From: JBKDZR01 sp047971485 | GTDB taxonomy: Bacteria > Pseudomonadota > Alphaproteobacteria > Rhodobacterales > Rhodobacteraceae | NCBI GenBank assembly: GCA_047971485.1 | Contig: JBKDZR010000065.1 | Coordinates: forward strand, 1-34,990 | Direction: 5' to 3' | DNA length: 34,990 bases | Shown here: positions 15,158 to 24,132 of the stretch, piece by piece | Layout: every line of letters begins with the position of its first letter | Position numbering within the stretch: position 1 is the stretch's first letter | Notes under the pieces: generated by a model | Database searches by the model: none | The model's input: the letters and a program-made list of their open reading frames with translations, nothing else | Told to the model about the DNA's origin: nothing | Made by a program: the position numbers and the translations under genes

Positions 15158-16125
15158 GCGTCGATATTGGCGAACTGGTTGCCCTGGGTGTTGTCCGGCT
15201 TCGTCCAGTCCCGCTTGACCCCCAGAACCAGAACAATGTTCTTGGCTACGAAGACCGAGGAATAGGTCCCGATCACGATGCCCCAGGTGATGGCGAAGAC
15301 AAACCCGCGGATCACGTCACCGCCCAGAAACAGCAGGGCCAGCAACGCGATCAGCGTGGTGCCCGAGGTCATCACCGTCCGGCTGAGGGTTTCATTCACC
15401 GACAGGTTCATCACCTCGCGCAACGGCCGGGTCTTGTACTTGCGCAGGTTTTCCCGCAGCCGGTCGAAAATCACTACCGTATCGTTGATCGAGTAGCCGA
15501 CAATGGTCAGCAGCGCCGCGATGATCGCCAGATCGAACGGGATCTGAAACAGCGCGAACACCCCGATGGTGACGATCACATCGTGAAACAGCGCGGCTAC
15601 GGCACCGACGGCGAACTGCCATTCGAAACGCAACCAGATATAGATCAGGATTGCCGCCAGCGATCCCAGAACCGCCAGAACCGCTTTCTCAATCAGTTCA
15701 CCCGACACTTTCGGCCCGACACTTTCGACCGAAGGAAAGGTGATCGAGGGATCATGGCCCTGCAGGGCTGCCTCGACCCGGGCGATGGTTTCCGGCGAGA
15801 TCGAGCCGTCATCCTGGCCCTGGCTCTGGATCCGGACCTGGGCCACATGGCGGTCAGCCCCAAAGGTCGGATCGAACAATTCGCTGATCGCGACATCGCC
15901 CAGCCCCAGCGGCTCGATCGCCGCGCGATAGGCGGCGACATCGACGGGCTGGCTGGCCTCGGTGCGGATCGTGGTGCCGCCCAGGAAATCAATGCCGTAA
16001 TTCAATCCGCGCACCGCAAAGGTGATCAGTGACAGCACCACCAACAGGGCCGAAAAACCCAGCGTCAGGCGCTGATACTTGAAAAAGTCGTAGTTGGTTT
16101 CGTTGGGAACCAGTCTCAGGCGCAT
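15154..16125 (-). CDS. secF: protein translocase subunit SecF
   Basis: A 323-residue RND-type membrane protein with six helices. It has the N-terminal D-motif NYGIDFLGGT (about 42-51), a periplasmic P1-like domain and the conserved SINDTVVIFDRLREN in helix 4-5. With SecD and YajC it uses the proton-motive force to pull preproteins across the membrane after SecYEG/SecA. It begins 4 nt after secD and overlaps the TauE-like gene. Confidence 0.96.
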   Translation of the reverse strand: MRLRLVPNETNYDFFKYQRLTLGFSALLVVLSLITFAVRGLNYGIDFLGGTTIRTEASQPVDVAAYRAAIEPLGLGDVAISELFDPTFGADRHVAQVRIQSQGQDDGSISPETIARVEAALQGHDPSITFPSVESVGPKVSGELIEKAVLAVLGSLAAILIYIWLRFEWQFAVGAVAALFHDVIVTIGVFALFQIPFDLAIIAALLTIVGYSINDTVVIFDRLRENLRKYKTRPLREVMNLSVNETLSRTVMTSGTTLIALLALLFLGGDVIRGFVFAITWGIVIGTYSSVFVAKNIVLVLGVKRDWTKPDNTQGNQFANIDA

Positions 16126-16129
16126 GGGA

Positions 16130-17794
16130 TCATACCTCGATGGTCTTCGGGCGGCGGCGTTCGAACCACATCACGATCAGCAGACGGGTCAGGTAGATCG
16201 CGGTGAAAACCGAGGTCAGGATCCCCAGGCCCAACGTGATCGCGAAGCCGCGCACAGGCCCGGTGCCGACAACGAACAGGATCGTCGCGATGATGAAGGT
16301 GGTGATGTTGGCATCAACGATCGCCGAGAGCGCCCGTTCATAGCCCAACTCAATCGCCCGTGCCGGACCGCGCGCAGTGCGCAGTTCCTCGCGGATGCGT
16401 TCGAAGACCAGCACATTGGCATCCACCGCCATGCCGATGGTCAACACGATCCCGGCGATTCCCGGCAAGGTCAGCGTCGCCCCGATCAGCGACAGAAGGC
16501 CGAACATCAACCCGACATTGGTGATCAGGGCGACATTGGCGACGAAACCGAACCAGCCATAGCTGAGCCACATGAAGGCCAGCACTGCCAGAAAGGCCAC
16601 GGCGCAAGCCAGCCGGCCGGCCTCGATGCTGTCAGCCCCCAGTTCCGGCCCGATGGTCCGTTCCTCAAGGAAGGTCAGTTCTGCCGGTAGTGCCCCCGCG
16701 CGCAGCAGAACCGCCAGGTTGGTGCTTTCCTCAACCGTGAAATTGCCGGTGATGATGCCCGAGCCGCCGGCGATATGGCTTTGGATCGTCGGGGCCGAGA
16801 TCACCTCGTTATCCAGCACGATGGCAAACGGGCTGCCAACATGTTCGGCGGTGTAATCGCCAAACTTGCGCGCCCCTGTGGGGTTGAACCGAAAGCTCAC
16901 GGCAGGCCGCCCGTTCTGGTCAAAGCTGGGCTCGGCATCCACCAGATCCTCGCCGCTGACCACCGGAACCTTCGTCAGCAGATAATACACCCCGGATTCG
17001 GTCATCGACGGCACCAGATCCTGATCCGGCCCCAGCGTGACCGTGGCATCGCTGGTGATCCCGTCAACTCCCTGGAAGGTCAGCCGGGCCGTGGTCCCGA
17101 TCAGCGCCTTCAATTCCGCCGCCGACCCCAGTCCCGGCACCTGGATCAGGATGCGATCACCGCCCTGACGCATGATCGTCGGTTCGCGGGTGCCGACCTC
17201 GTCGATCCGCCGGCGGATGATTTCCAAGCTTTGGCGCAGTGCCCGTTCATCAGTTGCCTGTTTCTCGGCCTCGGACAACTGAACAACGATCTGCTGGCCC
17301 TGAACCGTCACCTCGATATCCGAGGCCCCGACACCGGTCAGCGACACGATCGGCCGGGCCAGATCGCGCACCACCTGGGCCGCGCGGTCCACGCCCTCGG
17401 CATTGCCGATGCGCACCCGCAGGACACCCGGGTCGGACGCATCGCGCCGGATCGTCCCCACCACCGCACGCTCGGCCCGCAGCGCATTTCGCACCTCGGG
17501 CCAAAAGCCATCCATGCGCTCGGCATAGACATCCTGCACCTGAACTTCGGCCAGCAAATGCGCACCACCGCGCAAATCCAGCCCCAGATTGACCAGCCCC
17601 GAGGGCAGCCAACTGGGCCAGCCCGCCTGAAGCGCCGTTTGCTCCGGTGTCAGGACCCGACCGGCCTCGGCCAACTTGACCGCGTCGTTATGGCCCTCGA
17701 CCCGGCCATAAAACAGGTTCGGCACCGCCAAAAGCAGGCCAACGCCCACCAACACCCAGATCACCACACGTTTCCAAAGCTCGATCTGGAGCAT
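16130..17794 (-). CDS. secD: protein translocase subunit SecD
   Basis: A 554-residue protein with one N-terminal helix, the D1 motif LGLDLRGGAHLL (about 70-81), a large periplasmic region and a C-terminal five-helix domain. That domain holds D4 (GMAVDANVLVFERIREE) and D6 (DANITTFI). It is the partner of SecF. The length is slightly below the 615 of E. coli and usual for alphaproteobacteria. The gene lies 56 nt after yajC and 4 nt before secF. Confidence 0.96.
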   Translation of the reverse strand: MLQIELWKRVVIWVLVGVGLLLAVPNLFYGRVEGHNDAVKLAEAGRVLTPEQTALQAGWPSWLPSGLVNLGLDLRGGAHLLAEVQVQDVYAERMDGFWPEVRNALRAERAVVGTIRRDASDPGVLRVRIGNAEGVDRAAQVVRDLARPIVSLTGVGASDIEVTVQGQQIVVQLSEAEKQATDERALRQSLEIIRRRIDEVGTREPTIMRQGGDRILIQVPGLGSAAELKALIGTTARLTFQGVDGITSDATVTLGPDQDLVPSMTESGVYYLLTKVPVVSGEDLVDAEPSFDQNGRPAVSFRFNPTGARKFGDYTAEHVGSPFAIVLDNEVISAPTIQSHIAGGSGIITGNFTVEESTNLAVLLRAGALPAELTFLEERTIGPELGADSIEAGRLACAVAFLAVLAFMWLSYGWFGFVANVALITNVGLMFGLLSLIGATLTLPGIAGIVLTIGMAVDANVLVFERIREELRTARGPARAIELGYERALSAIVDANITTFIIATILFVVGTGPVRGFAITLGLGILTSVFTAIYLTRLLIVMWFERRRPKTIEV

Positions 17795-17850
17795 CGGCGA
17801 ACCCTCTTTACGGTTGCCCGGGCCGTACCGACCCGGGGCTGTCTTTCACG

Positions 17851-18207
17851 TCACTGGGCGGCGGGTTCGGTCTTGCTGAGCACCTGGGCCACCGTCGCCT
17901 TGACCACGCGGACACGCACGTTCTCGGCCAGTTCGACCTCCAGCTCACCGTCTTCCTTGACCTTGGTCACCTTGCCGATCAGCCCGCCCTGGGTGACGAT
18001 CTGATCGCCCCGGCGCAGCCCCTCGACCATGGCCTGGTGCTGCTTGACCTTCTTCTGCTGCGGACGGATCATCAGGAAATACATGATCGCGAAGATCAGG
18101 ATAAGCGGGACAAAGCTGGTCAGCGCGCTGCCGGCCCCCCCGGCCTGGGCAAAGGCGGGCGAAGCGGCAAGAAAAGTGGCCCCGGCGGCTGCGATCGTGC
18201 GGATCAT
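17851..18207 (-). CDS. yajC: preprotein translocase subunit YajC
   Basis: A 118-residue protein with a hydrophobic N-terminus ending AFAQA, a main transmembrane helix (about 28-46), MIRPQQKKVKQHQ directly after it, and the RRGDQIVTQGGLIGKV cytoplasmic domain typical of YajC. I chose the ATG at 18207 because GGGAG lies just upstream; the earlier in-frame ATG (18219) would place that site inside the gene. It heads the operon reading through to ccmG. The 260 nt between it and serS hold both divergent promoters. Confidence 0.94.
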   Translation of the reverse strand: MIRTIAAAGATFLAASPAFAQAGGAGSALTSFVPLILIFAIMYFLMIRPQQKKVKQHQAMVEGLRRGDQIVTQGGLIGKVTKVKEDGELEVELAENVRVRVVKATVAQVLSKTEPAAQ

Positions 18208-18467
18208 GTGATCTCCCATGGTTCAGGACGGGTCTGACGGACCCTGTTCAGATTGGCGCGCACCCTATGGTCGGCAGCGCGCGATGGCAATGCCTGACCA
18301 CCTAGGCGCTGTGGCCGGCGATTACCATATGAATTGCGCCGTATTTCCCCCTGCAACCGCTAAATCCGTCCCTGCAGCGGGCCAGCCCCTTTTCGCGGCC
18401 CGTAAACTTCGCCATAACCCGTCTCCATCAAAAAGGCAGCCAGCCACCGCAGAAAACAGGCCAGATC

Positions 18468-19757
18468 ATGCACGATATCCGCGCCATTCGCGCCAATCCC
18501 GACGCTTTCGAAACCGCGATGCAGCGGCGGGGCCTGTCCGGCATCTCGGCCCAGGTCCTCGCCCTGGATGAGGCCCGCCGCACCGCCATCTCCGCCGCCG
18601 AGGCCGCCCAGGCCGACCGCAACGCTGCCTCGAAAGAGGTCGGCAAGGCCAAAGCCGCCGGCAATGAGGCGGAATTTCAGCGCTTGCGCGATCTGGTTGC
18701 CGCCAAGAAGGACGAAATCGCCGCCCTGGACGCCGAAGCCAAAACCCGCGACGATGAGCTTCGCGAACTGCTGATGGGCCTGCCCAACATCCTGGCCGAT
18801 GACGTGCCCGAAGGCGCCGATGAAAGCCAGAATGTCGAAATACGACGTGAAGGCACCCCGCGCAGCTTTGCCTTCACGCCAAAGGAACACTACGAAATCA
18901 ATGGTGTACAGGCCGGAATGGATTTCGAAACCGCCGCCAAACTGTCCGGTGCGCGCTTTGTCGTCCTCTCCGGTGCCATCGCGCGGATCCATCGCGCCCT
19001 GGCCCAGTTCATGCTCGACACCCATATCGAGGTGAACGGCCTGCGCGAAACCTGGACCCCGGTGCTGGTGCGCGAAGAAATGATGTACGGCACCAACCAA
19101 CTGCCGAAATTCGGTGAAGACAGCTATCAGACCACCGATGGCGCCTGGCTGGTCCCCACCGCCGAGGTGACCCTGACCAATATCGTGAACGGCGAAATCG
19201 TCGAGGCCGCCACCCTGCCCCGGCGTTATGTGGCCCACACCCAGTGCTTCCGCTCCGAGGCCGGATCTGCCGGCCGCGACACCGCCGGCATGCTGCGACA
19301 GCATCAGTTCGAAAAGGTGGAAATGGTGTCGATCACCACCCCCGATACGTCCTGGGCCGAACATGACCGCATGACCGCCTGCGCCGAGGACATCCTGATC
19401 CGCCTGGGCCTGCCCTTCCGCACTGTAATGCTGTGTTCGGGCGATACCGGCTTTGGCGCCGCACGCACCCATGACATCGAGGTCTGGCTGCCCGGTCAGG
19501 ACAAGTATCGCGAAATCTCTTCCGTTTCGAACACCTGTAATTTTCAGGCCCGTCGGATGAATGCCCGCTACCGGGCCGAGGACGGCAAGCCGGAATTCCT
19601 GCATACGCTGAACGGATCCGGGCTGGCCGTCGGGCGAACGCTGATCGCCGTGCTGGAAAACGGACAAACCGAAGACGGCGGCGTCGATCTGCCCGCAGCC
19701 CTGGCCCCCTATCTCAGCGGCAAGACCCACCTGAACCCGGCCGGTAAGCTGGTCTAA
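18468..19757 (+). CDS. serS: seryl-tRNA synthetase
   Basis: A 429-residue class II aminoacyl-tRNA synthetase. Residues about 25-105 form the tRNA-binding coiled coil (rich in Ala, Glu and Lys). Motif 2 is FRSEAGSAGRDT (261-272) and motif 3 is GSGLAVGR (383-390). It charges tRNA-Ser (and tRNA-Sec if present) with serine. It is divergent from yajC. Repeat family 1 copy C begins 9 nt after its stop, and no ordinary hairpin-plus-T terminator is seen between them. Confidence 0.97.
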   Translation: MHDIRAIRANPDAFETAMQRRGLSGISAQVLALDEARRTAISAAEAAQADRNAASKEVGKAKAAGNEAEFQRLRDLVAAKKDEIAALDAEAKTRDDELRELLMGLPNILADDVPEGADESQNVEIRREGTPRSFAFTPKEHYEINGVQAGMDFETAAKLSGARFVVLSGAIARIHRALAQFMLDTHIEVNGLRETWTPVLVREEMMYGTNQLPKFGEDSYQTTDGAWLVPTAEVTLTNIVNGEIVEAATLPRRYVAHTQCFRSEAGSAGRDTAGMLRQHQFEKVEMVSITTPDTSWAEHDRMTACAEDILIRLGLPFRTVMLCSGDTGFGAARTHDIEVWLPGQDKYREISSVSNTCNFQARRMNARYRAEDGKPEFLHTLNGSGLAVGRTLIAVLENGQTEDGGVDLPAALAPYLSGKTHLNPAGKLV

Positions 19758-19765
19758 TAGCAACA

Positions 19766-20040
19766 GCCTTGAGAATTGACCGTTTGCGATAGTCAGCTTT
19801 GCGGACGAAGCTGTCATGCCATCAACAGAACAAGCCGCGCGTCGACGGGCTGCGGTGCGACGATCCCAGGCCGGGGCGGGTGCGCTTTATGGCGGCCAGA
19901 TACATCTTCCCTCTGAGGTGCGCGGGTGTGGCTGCCAATCGCCGTGCCGGGGGGCGGCCCGGCGATGTGCGGCGGCCTTCGGCCTTGTCCCGCGCATAAG
20001 GGGTAAGCGTCAACAAGACCTCAAAGCCGTCATTGAGGCG
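19766..20040. repeat. dispersed repeat family 1, copy C (MITE-like)
   Basis: About 275 bp filling the 323-nt gap between serS and the acylase gene. The left end GCCTTGAGAATTGACCG (from 19766) and the following GCTTTGCGGACGAAG match copy A read on the minus strand. The right end, read on the minus strand from about 20040 (GCCTCAATGACGGCTTTGAGG), matches the left end of copy A (GCCTTGGAAAATGACCGCTT). CTTGTCCCGCGC at 19984-19995 is shared with copies A and B. I see no protein-coding capacity. Confidence 0.75.
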
Positions 20041-20080
20041 TGATTGGCATGGAAGATGCATCAGGGGCCTGCCCCCGAAG

Positions 20081-22552
20081 CTACCCCTCTGGTTCCAGTA
20101 CCGTCACCCCGGTTGCCGCGCCGCGGGCCAGTCCCACGTCCAGCGACATGGGGATATATTCGCCGCGCCGCCACAGTTCGCCCAGGTTGTCGTAGAACCG
20201 CGACAGGGGATGGCCGGACTGGCCGGTTGAGATGATGAATACGGAACTGTCCGGATCGGCCATGTCATAGACCCCGCGATAGGCGGCGGCATGCACATTC
20301 CGGAACGGATGCGGATCTCGGCCGCTGGTCCTGCCGCGCATCAGCGTATCATCCCCCCCCGAGGTCGCCTGATGGATGTTCACGATCCAGCCCAGCAGAG
20401 GGACAGAGCCCAGAACCTCATGGTTGCTCATCGCGACATGGGCATCGCCCCAGTGCAGGCTTTCCAGTCGCCCGCCATAGGTCTCTGTAATCCATTGCAG
20501 CGCATCATCCAGCGCCAGACGGGCCATATCGGCGCAGGTTTCTGCCGCCGCCGTACGCAGCACATCGCACCAGGCTGCGGCACCGTCCACGTCGCGAAAC
20601 ACACGTTCGATGAACAGCGTGTCGGCATGGTCGAATTCTCCGGCCAGCGGCCCACCCAATTCATCGGTGATCAGGCGCTTTTGCAGGGCGCGGGTCCAGG
20701 CGGCATAGATCAGTGGCTCGGGCAGGTGTTCATTCATCTCACCGGTCCAGTTGGCCAGCAGATCCAGGGCCGTGCGGCGCCGACCTTCGGGGGTGTCCTC
20801 GGGGGCGGCTTCGCCGGTGTACCACAATTCCTTGCCGATCAGGGGCAGCAGGGTGCGGGCGGCGGGGCTGACCGTATCCAGCTGGGTGTCGATAAAGCTT
20901 TCGCGGCTATGGATCCGGCGCTCCTGCATCAGCCGGGTCCAGCGCTGGATCCGATCGGTATCGCCCCAGTCAAAGCTGACATGTTCGGGAAAGGGCCGGT
21001 CCACTGTCTTGTTGTTGGTGTTGCCGACGATACCGCCTTCGGGCGATACGAAGCGCGGGTTGGTCTCATAGGGGAACAGGCCCAGCCACTGATTTTCCGC
21101 CTTCCAGCCAGGGGCGGGCAGGCGGCCATAGGTATCATGGTCGGGGTTGCGGTGGGGCTGGGCCCCGATCACCTGCAACGCGATGTCCCGTTCATCGGCC
21201 AGCACCAGGTTCTGGGCCGGGGCGACATAGGGCGCGACGGCGTCGATCGCCTCGGGGATGGTGCCGGCGCGCATCAGCGCATTGGCCGCCGAAACCGAGC
21301 GGTCCTGATCACTTGATCCGGTCCAGGCCACGGACACGGCGTATCCCCGGGGGGTGACCAGATCCAGATCGAACAGGTCTACCGGCATCACCGGGCCACG
21401 ATCTGTCCAGCGCAGGGTGATGGTGACAGGCGGGGCATCCTTGACGCGGATCACGCTGGCCTCGCGGCGCATCGGGGCAAACGCGCCGCCGGGGCGTTCG
21501 TAGCGGTTTGGATTTTCCGGGTCGAGCCGCTCGATATACAGGTCGATATCGTCGAGGGATGCGGTGGTCAGCCCCCAGCCCAGGGTCGCGTTGCGCCCGG
21601 TGATGATCAGGGGCAGGCCGGGAATGGTGCCGCCGATGACCCCGCCCTCGGGCAATTCGACCCGGGCCAGATACCAGATCGAGGGGGCTGAGAGGGCCAG
21701 ATGCGGGTCATTGGCCAACAATGTGCCCCCGGTCGCCGAGCGATCCGGGGCGGCCGCCCAGGCGTTGGACGCCCCGGCAAAGGGCCGTCGGTGGATCGGT
21801 GACAGGGGGTCGTCGCGGAAATCCACTTCGGCCCGGCGCGGATCCGCAGGCCCCGGTGCCAGCCAGCCCAGCTGCGGCAAGGCGGCGGCGCCTGGACCCG
21901 GCACATCGGGCAGGATGTCGCGCAGCCGTTCGGGCGGCACGGCCAAGGCGACACGGGCGCGCAGCACCTCATGGTCCAGATGCGCGGTCAGCCGCAGGGC
22001 CATCAGTTTCTGCACCGCCAGGGAATCGGCGGGCTGCCAGGGCGCGATTTCGGGCGGGAACAGGAAAAACTCGGGCGCGCCGCGGCCAAGCGCGTTTTCG
22101 TTGACGGCTTCGATCCAGGCGTTGACCCCGGCGGCATAGGCCGTCAGCGCCCGCTGCGTCGCGGCATCCTGGGCCGTGACCGAGCGTGCTGCCAGCCGGT
22201 ACAGGTCGAAGCGGCGCATCACCTCATCTATGGTCAGGGTCCGTGTGCCGAACAGTTCCGACAAGCGGCCCTGGGCGGCCCGGCGCAGCATCATCATTTG
22301 CCACAGCCGGTCCTGGGCATGGACATAACCCAGGCCAAAGAAGCTGTCCTCGGCGGTGGTGCCCATGATATGGGGCACATTGGCCGTGTCGCGGATGATC
22401 TCAAACGGTGCGGAAATCCCGCGAACCTCGGTCCGGGCGGAATAATCGGGCAGGGCGCGCGTGGTCAGGTAATAGACCAGGGTCCCGGCCAGAACAGCCA
22501 GCACCACAAGGGCCAGGAACAGACGCAGGGTCCAGCGAAGGGCAAGGATCAT
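20081..22552 (-). CDS. penicillin acylase family (Ntn-hydrolase) protein
   Basis: An 823-residue member of the penicillin amidase family. It has one N-terminal membrane helix (about 8-29), an alpha-chain region opening with RDTANVPHIMG (54-64) and GYVHAQDRLWQM (75-86), and the autoprocessing site before Ser262 in FAGASNAWAA, which becomes the N-terminal nucleophile of the beta chain. Such enzymes cleave amide bonds in beta-lactams, N-acyl homoserine lactones or cyclic lipopeptides; the substrate here is not predictable. I chose the ATG at 22552 from where homology-like hydrophobic sequence begins; its ribosome site is weak and a start up to 22618 is possible. The protein should act in the periplasm, anchored to the inner membrane. 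Confidence 0.88.
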   Translation of the reverse strand: MILALRWTLRLFLALVVLAVLAGTLVYYLTTRALPDYSARTEVRGISAPFEIIRDTANVPHIMGTTAEDSFFGLGYVHAQDRLWQMMMLRRAAQGRLSELFGTRTLTIDEVMRRFDLYRLAARSVTAQDAATQRALTAYAAGVNAWIEAVNENALGRGAPEFFLFPPEIAPWQPADSLAVQKLMALRLTAHLDHEVLRARVALAVPPERLRDILPDVPGPGAAALPQLGWLAPGPADPRRAEVDFRDDPLSPIHRRPFAGASNAWAAAPDRSATGGTLLANDPHLALSAPSIWYLARVELPEGGVIGGTIPGLPLIITGRNATLGWGLTTASLDDIDLYIERLDPENPNRYERPGGAFAPMRREASVIRVKDAPPVTITLRWTDRGPVMPVDLFDLDLVTPRGYAVSVAWTGSSDQDRSVSAANALMRAGTIPEAIDAVAPYVAPAQNLVLADERDIALQVIGAQPHRNPDHDTYGRLPAPGWKAENQWLGLFPYETNPRFVSPEGGIVGNTNNKTVDRPFPEHVSFDWGDTDRIQRWTRLMQERRIHSRESFIDTQLDTVSPAARTLLPLIGKELWYTGEAAPEDTPEGRRRTALDLLANWTGEMNEHLPEPLIYAAWTRALQKRLITDELGGPLAGEFDHADTLFIERVFRDVDGAAAWCDVLRTAAAETCADMARLALDDALQWITETYGGRLESLHWGDAHVAMSNHEVLGSVPLLGWIVNIHQATSGGDDTLMRGRTSGRDPHPFRNVHAAAYRGVYDMADPDSSVFIISTGQSGHPLSRFYDNLGELWRRGEYIPMSLDVGLARGAATGVTVLEPEG

Positions 22553-22662
22553 CACAACGGTCCCGCGCGGTTTCACGACTGCGCGGCCCGGAACGCGCGG
22601 GCCGTCGCGACAGAGCAAAAGAGATCCCTGCCTACCGCTCCGGCGGCGTGCAGGGGGGCAAA

Positions 22663-23214
22663 TCAGCGCAGGATGCGCGTGTATTTGGTGCCTTCCACGG
22701 TGGCCCCGGCCATCAGCCCCTGTTGGGCGAAGAGAAACGCGATGACCGAGTTCTTGGTCGCGGTGCTGGCCTTCAGGCTGTCGCCACTTTCGCCACCGAC
22801 ATATTCTGCCGCAGCGCCCGCTGCCCAGCCGGGCGAGGTGCGGAAGCGGCGCAAGGCTTCGGGCGTCATGAAGAACATGACATAAGCGAATTGCTGCGCC
22901 CCCAGCTGAAAGCCGATCGAGGCCTGGGTGGCGGAATAGTAATCCACGGTCACCTCCTCGATGACCAGCGCGCCTTCGCCATAGGATCCGCCGATCATGA
23001 ACCCGGCCTCGCCAACCAGCGGCATGACCAGCATTCCGGCCGATTTGTCGGACAGTTCGCGGGTCTCCGGATAGGTGCGGTACATGTAGTTCAGGGTCTG
23101 CGCGACACGGGCGTCGATGGTCGCGCCGCCCGAGGATCCGACGGAATTGTCACAGGCTGCGACGCCCAGGGCCAGGGTTCCAAGAACGGCCCCACGGCGG
23201 GTCAGGATGGTCAT
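22663..23214 (-). CDS. YSC84/SYLF-domain lipoprotein
   Basis: A 183-residue protein with an arginine-rich start (TRRGAVLG), a short hydrophobic stretch and a lipobox LGVAAC with Cys21, so it is probably a lipoprotein. The rest is a SYLF (YSC84-like) domain, with GFMIGGSYGEGALV in the middle and FFMTPEALRRFRTSPGW after it. The domain binds lipids in eukaryotes; in bacteria its role is unclear. The ATG at 23214 has AGAGG 9 nt upstream; a TTG 6 nt earlier is less likely. It stands alone, 110 nt upstream of the acylase start on the same strand. Confidence 0.85.
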   Translation of the reverse strand: MTILTRRGAVLGTLALGVAACDNSVGSSGGATIDARVAQTLNYMYRTYPETRELSDKSAGMLVMPLVGEAGFMIGGSYGEGALVIEEVTVDYYSATQASIGFQLGAQQFAYVMFFMTPEALRRFRTSPGWAAGAAAEYVGGESGDSLKASTATKNSVIAFLFAQQGLMAGATVEGTKYTRILR

Positions 23215-23602
23215 GCTCAATTGCCTCTTTCATTCTGGCCGGACCGGGCCCTTGCACGGATCCGGATGTGGCCAACTGCCGTTTCGCCGTCTCATGCGGC
23301 GCTCTGGAAGCAAGATAGACCAAAGGGGCGGGCCTGTCACGGCAAAGCGGTGGATGGCCCTGTCTTCGCAGAACGGCGGCCGGGCCAAGCCCGTGCAGCC
23401 CCGTGGCGTGAACGGGGGGCGTTCCATGGGCCATGGGGGGCGAGCCTTTCGGGGCCCGTCTTCGGAAGGCCTGCCACCGATTGCCCGGCGCCGTATCGGG
23501 ACGATCCCCCAAGGGGCACCCATCCCGGCCTTGTCTTGCGTGGACAGGGGACCGGTAGGGCCTTTCCAACCGGCACGGCATTGCCCAACCGTCAGGGCCA
23601 CA
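23215..23602. other. 388-bp stretch without a recognisable gene
   Basis: This gap between the SYLF lipoprotein start and the end of the broken VOC gene is GC-rich and carries short palindromes (for example CCATGGGCCATGG around 23427) but no frame with a credible protein. It must hold the lipoprotein promoter. It does not match any of the three repeat families. Confidence 0.6.
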
Positions 23603-23994
23603 TCACCCGCTTGTCAGTTGCCGCGACAGATACCACAGGGTGCCGTCCGGGGCACGCACCCCGCCGCGCCTGTCACCGTCACCCTTTTCGGTCATTGGCT
23701 GGATCACCTTGGCGCCGATCGCGATGGCGCGGGCAAAGGCGGCATCCGGGTCGGCAAGATAGAGATGCAGGATCGCCGATGGCCCCTCGGCCTCACCCAT
23801 CATCAGTACGGTGTCACCGATCCGGCATTCCGCATGCAGGATTCCCCCGTGATCCGCAGGCACCACCCTCAGCCGTTCCGCAGCGAAAACAATTTCGCAA
23901 AAGGTCAGAACGGCTTCGGCGTCGCTGACAATCAGATAAGGCGCAAGATCAGATAAGGCGCAAGATCGGTGTACCCGTCGGGCTTGTAGTACAT
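23603..23994 (-). pseudogene. PhnB-like VOC (glyoxalase-fold) gene, frameshifted by a 17-bp tandem duplication
   Basis: The ATG at 23994 begins MYYKPDGYTDLAPYLI, the standard opening of PhnB-like VOC proteins, then runs into a TGA at 23934-23932 after 20 residues. The rest of the protein, from SDLAPYLIVSDAEAV to the stop at 23603, lies in another frame. The break is a duplicated 17-bp unit (23934-23950 and 23951-23967). Removing one copy restores a 375-nt frame of 124 residues with the normal PYLIVSDA junction and HAECRIGD near residue 54. The restored protein would be a small metal-site or binding protein of unknown substrate. It could be a recent pseudogene, a reversible on/off tract or a sequencing fault. 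Confidence 0.8.
23931..23967. repeat. 17-bp perfect tandem duplication
   Basis: AGATAAGGCGCAAGATC occurs twice head to tail (23934-23950 and 23951-23967). The preceding ATC extends the 17-nt periodicity to 23931. Seventeen is not a multiple of three, so the copy number sets the reading frame of the VOC gene it lies in. Confidence 0.95.
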
Positions 23995-24052
23995 GAAAGA
24001 CAGGATCGGACCGACATGTCCCTGTGTCAATACCGTCGCCCACCGGGCCCCT

Positions 24053-24124
24053 CCGCGCGGCGTAGCCGCGCACGGCCCAACGCCTTCGGACCGACAGGTC
24101 CGCAGGGGGCGGGAGGGCCCCTTT
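24053..24124. repeat. dispersed repeat family 2, copy 1 (hairpin element)
   Basis: A 72-bp element between hemB and the broken VOC gene, matching 34106-34177 over its whole length with a few substitutions. It forms a 7-bp stem GCGCGGC/GCCGCGC with loop GTA, then a 6-bp stem CGGACC/GGTCCG with loop GACA, and ends GGGAGGGCCCCTTT. It starts 9 nt past the hemB stop, so it lies in the hemB 3' untranslated region. Confidence 0.85.
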
Positions 24125-24132
24125 CCCTCAGC

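Noticed and set aside
20061..20078. GC-rich dyad (GGGGC-CT-GCCCC) just past the acylase stop, considered as a terminator
   Set aside because: The stem is short and there is no T-run on the minus strand, so it is not called.
22408..23928. 506-residue plus-strand open frame
   Set aside because: It crosses three separate minus-strand genes and an empty gap, with a Gly/Arg-rich, domain-free translation.
23934..23967. Tandem repeat considered as a CRISPR or iteron array
   Set aside because: There are only two units with no spacer and they lie within a coding sequence. It is a simple duplication.
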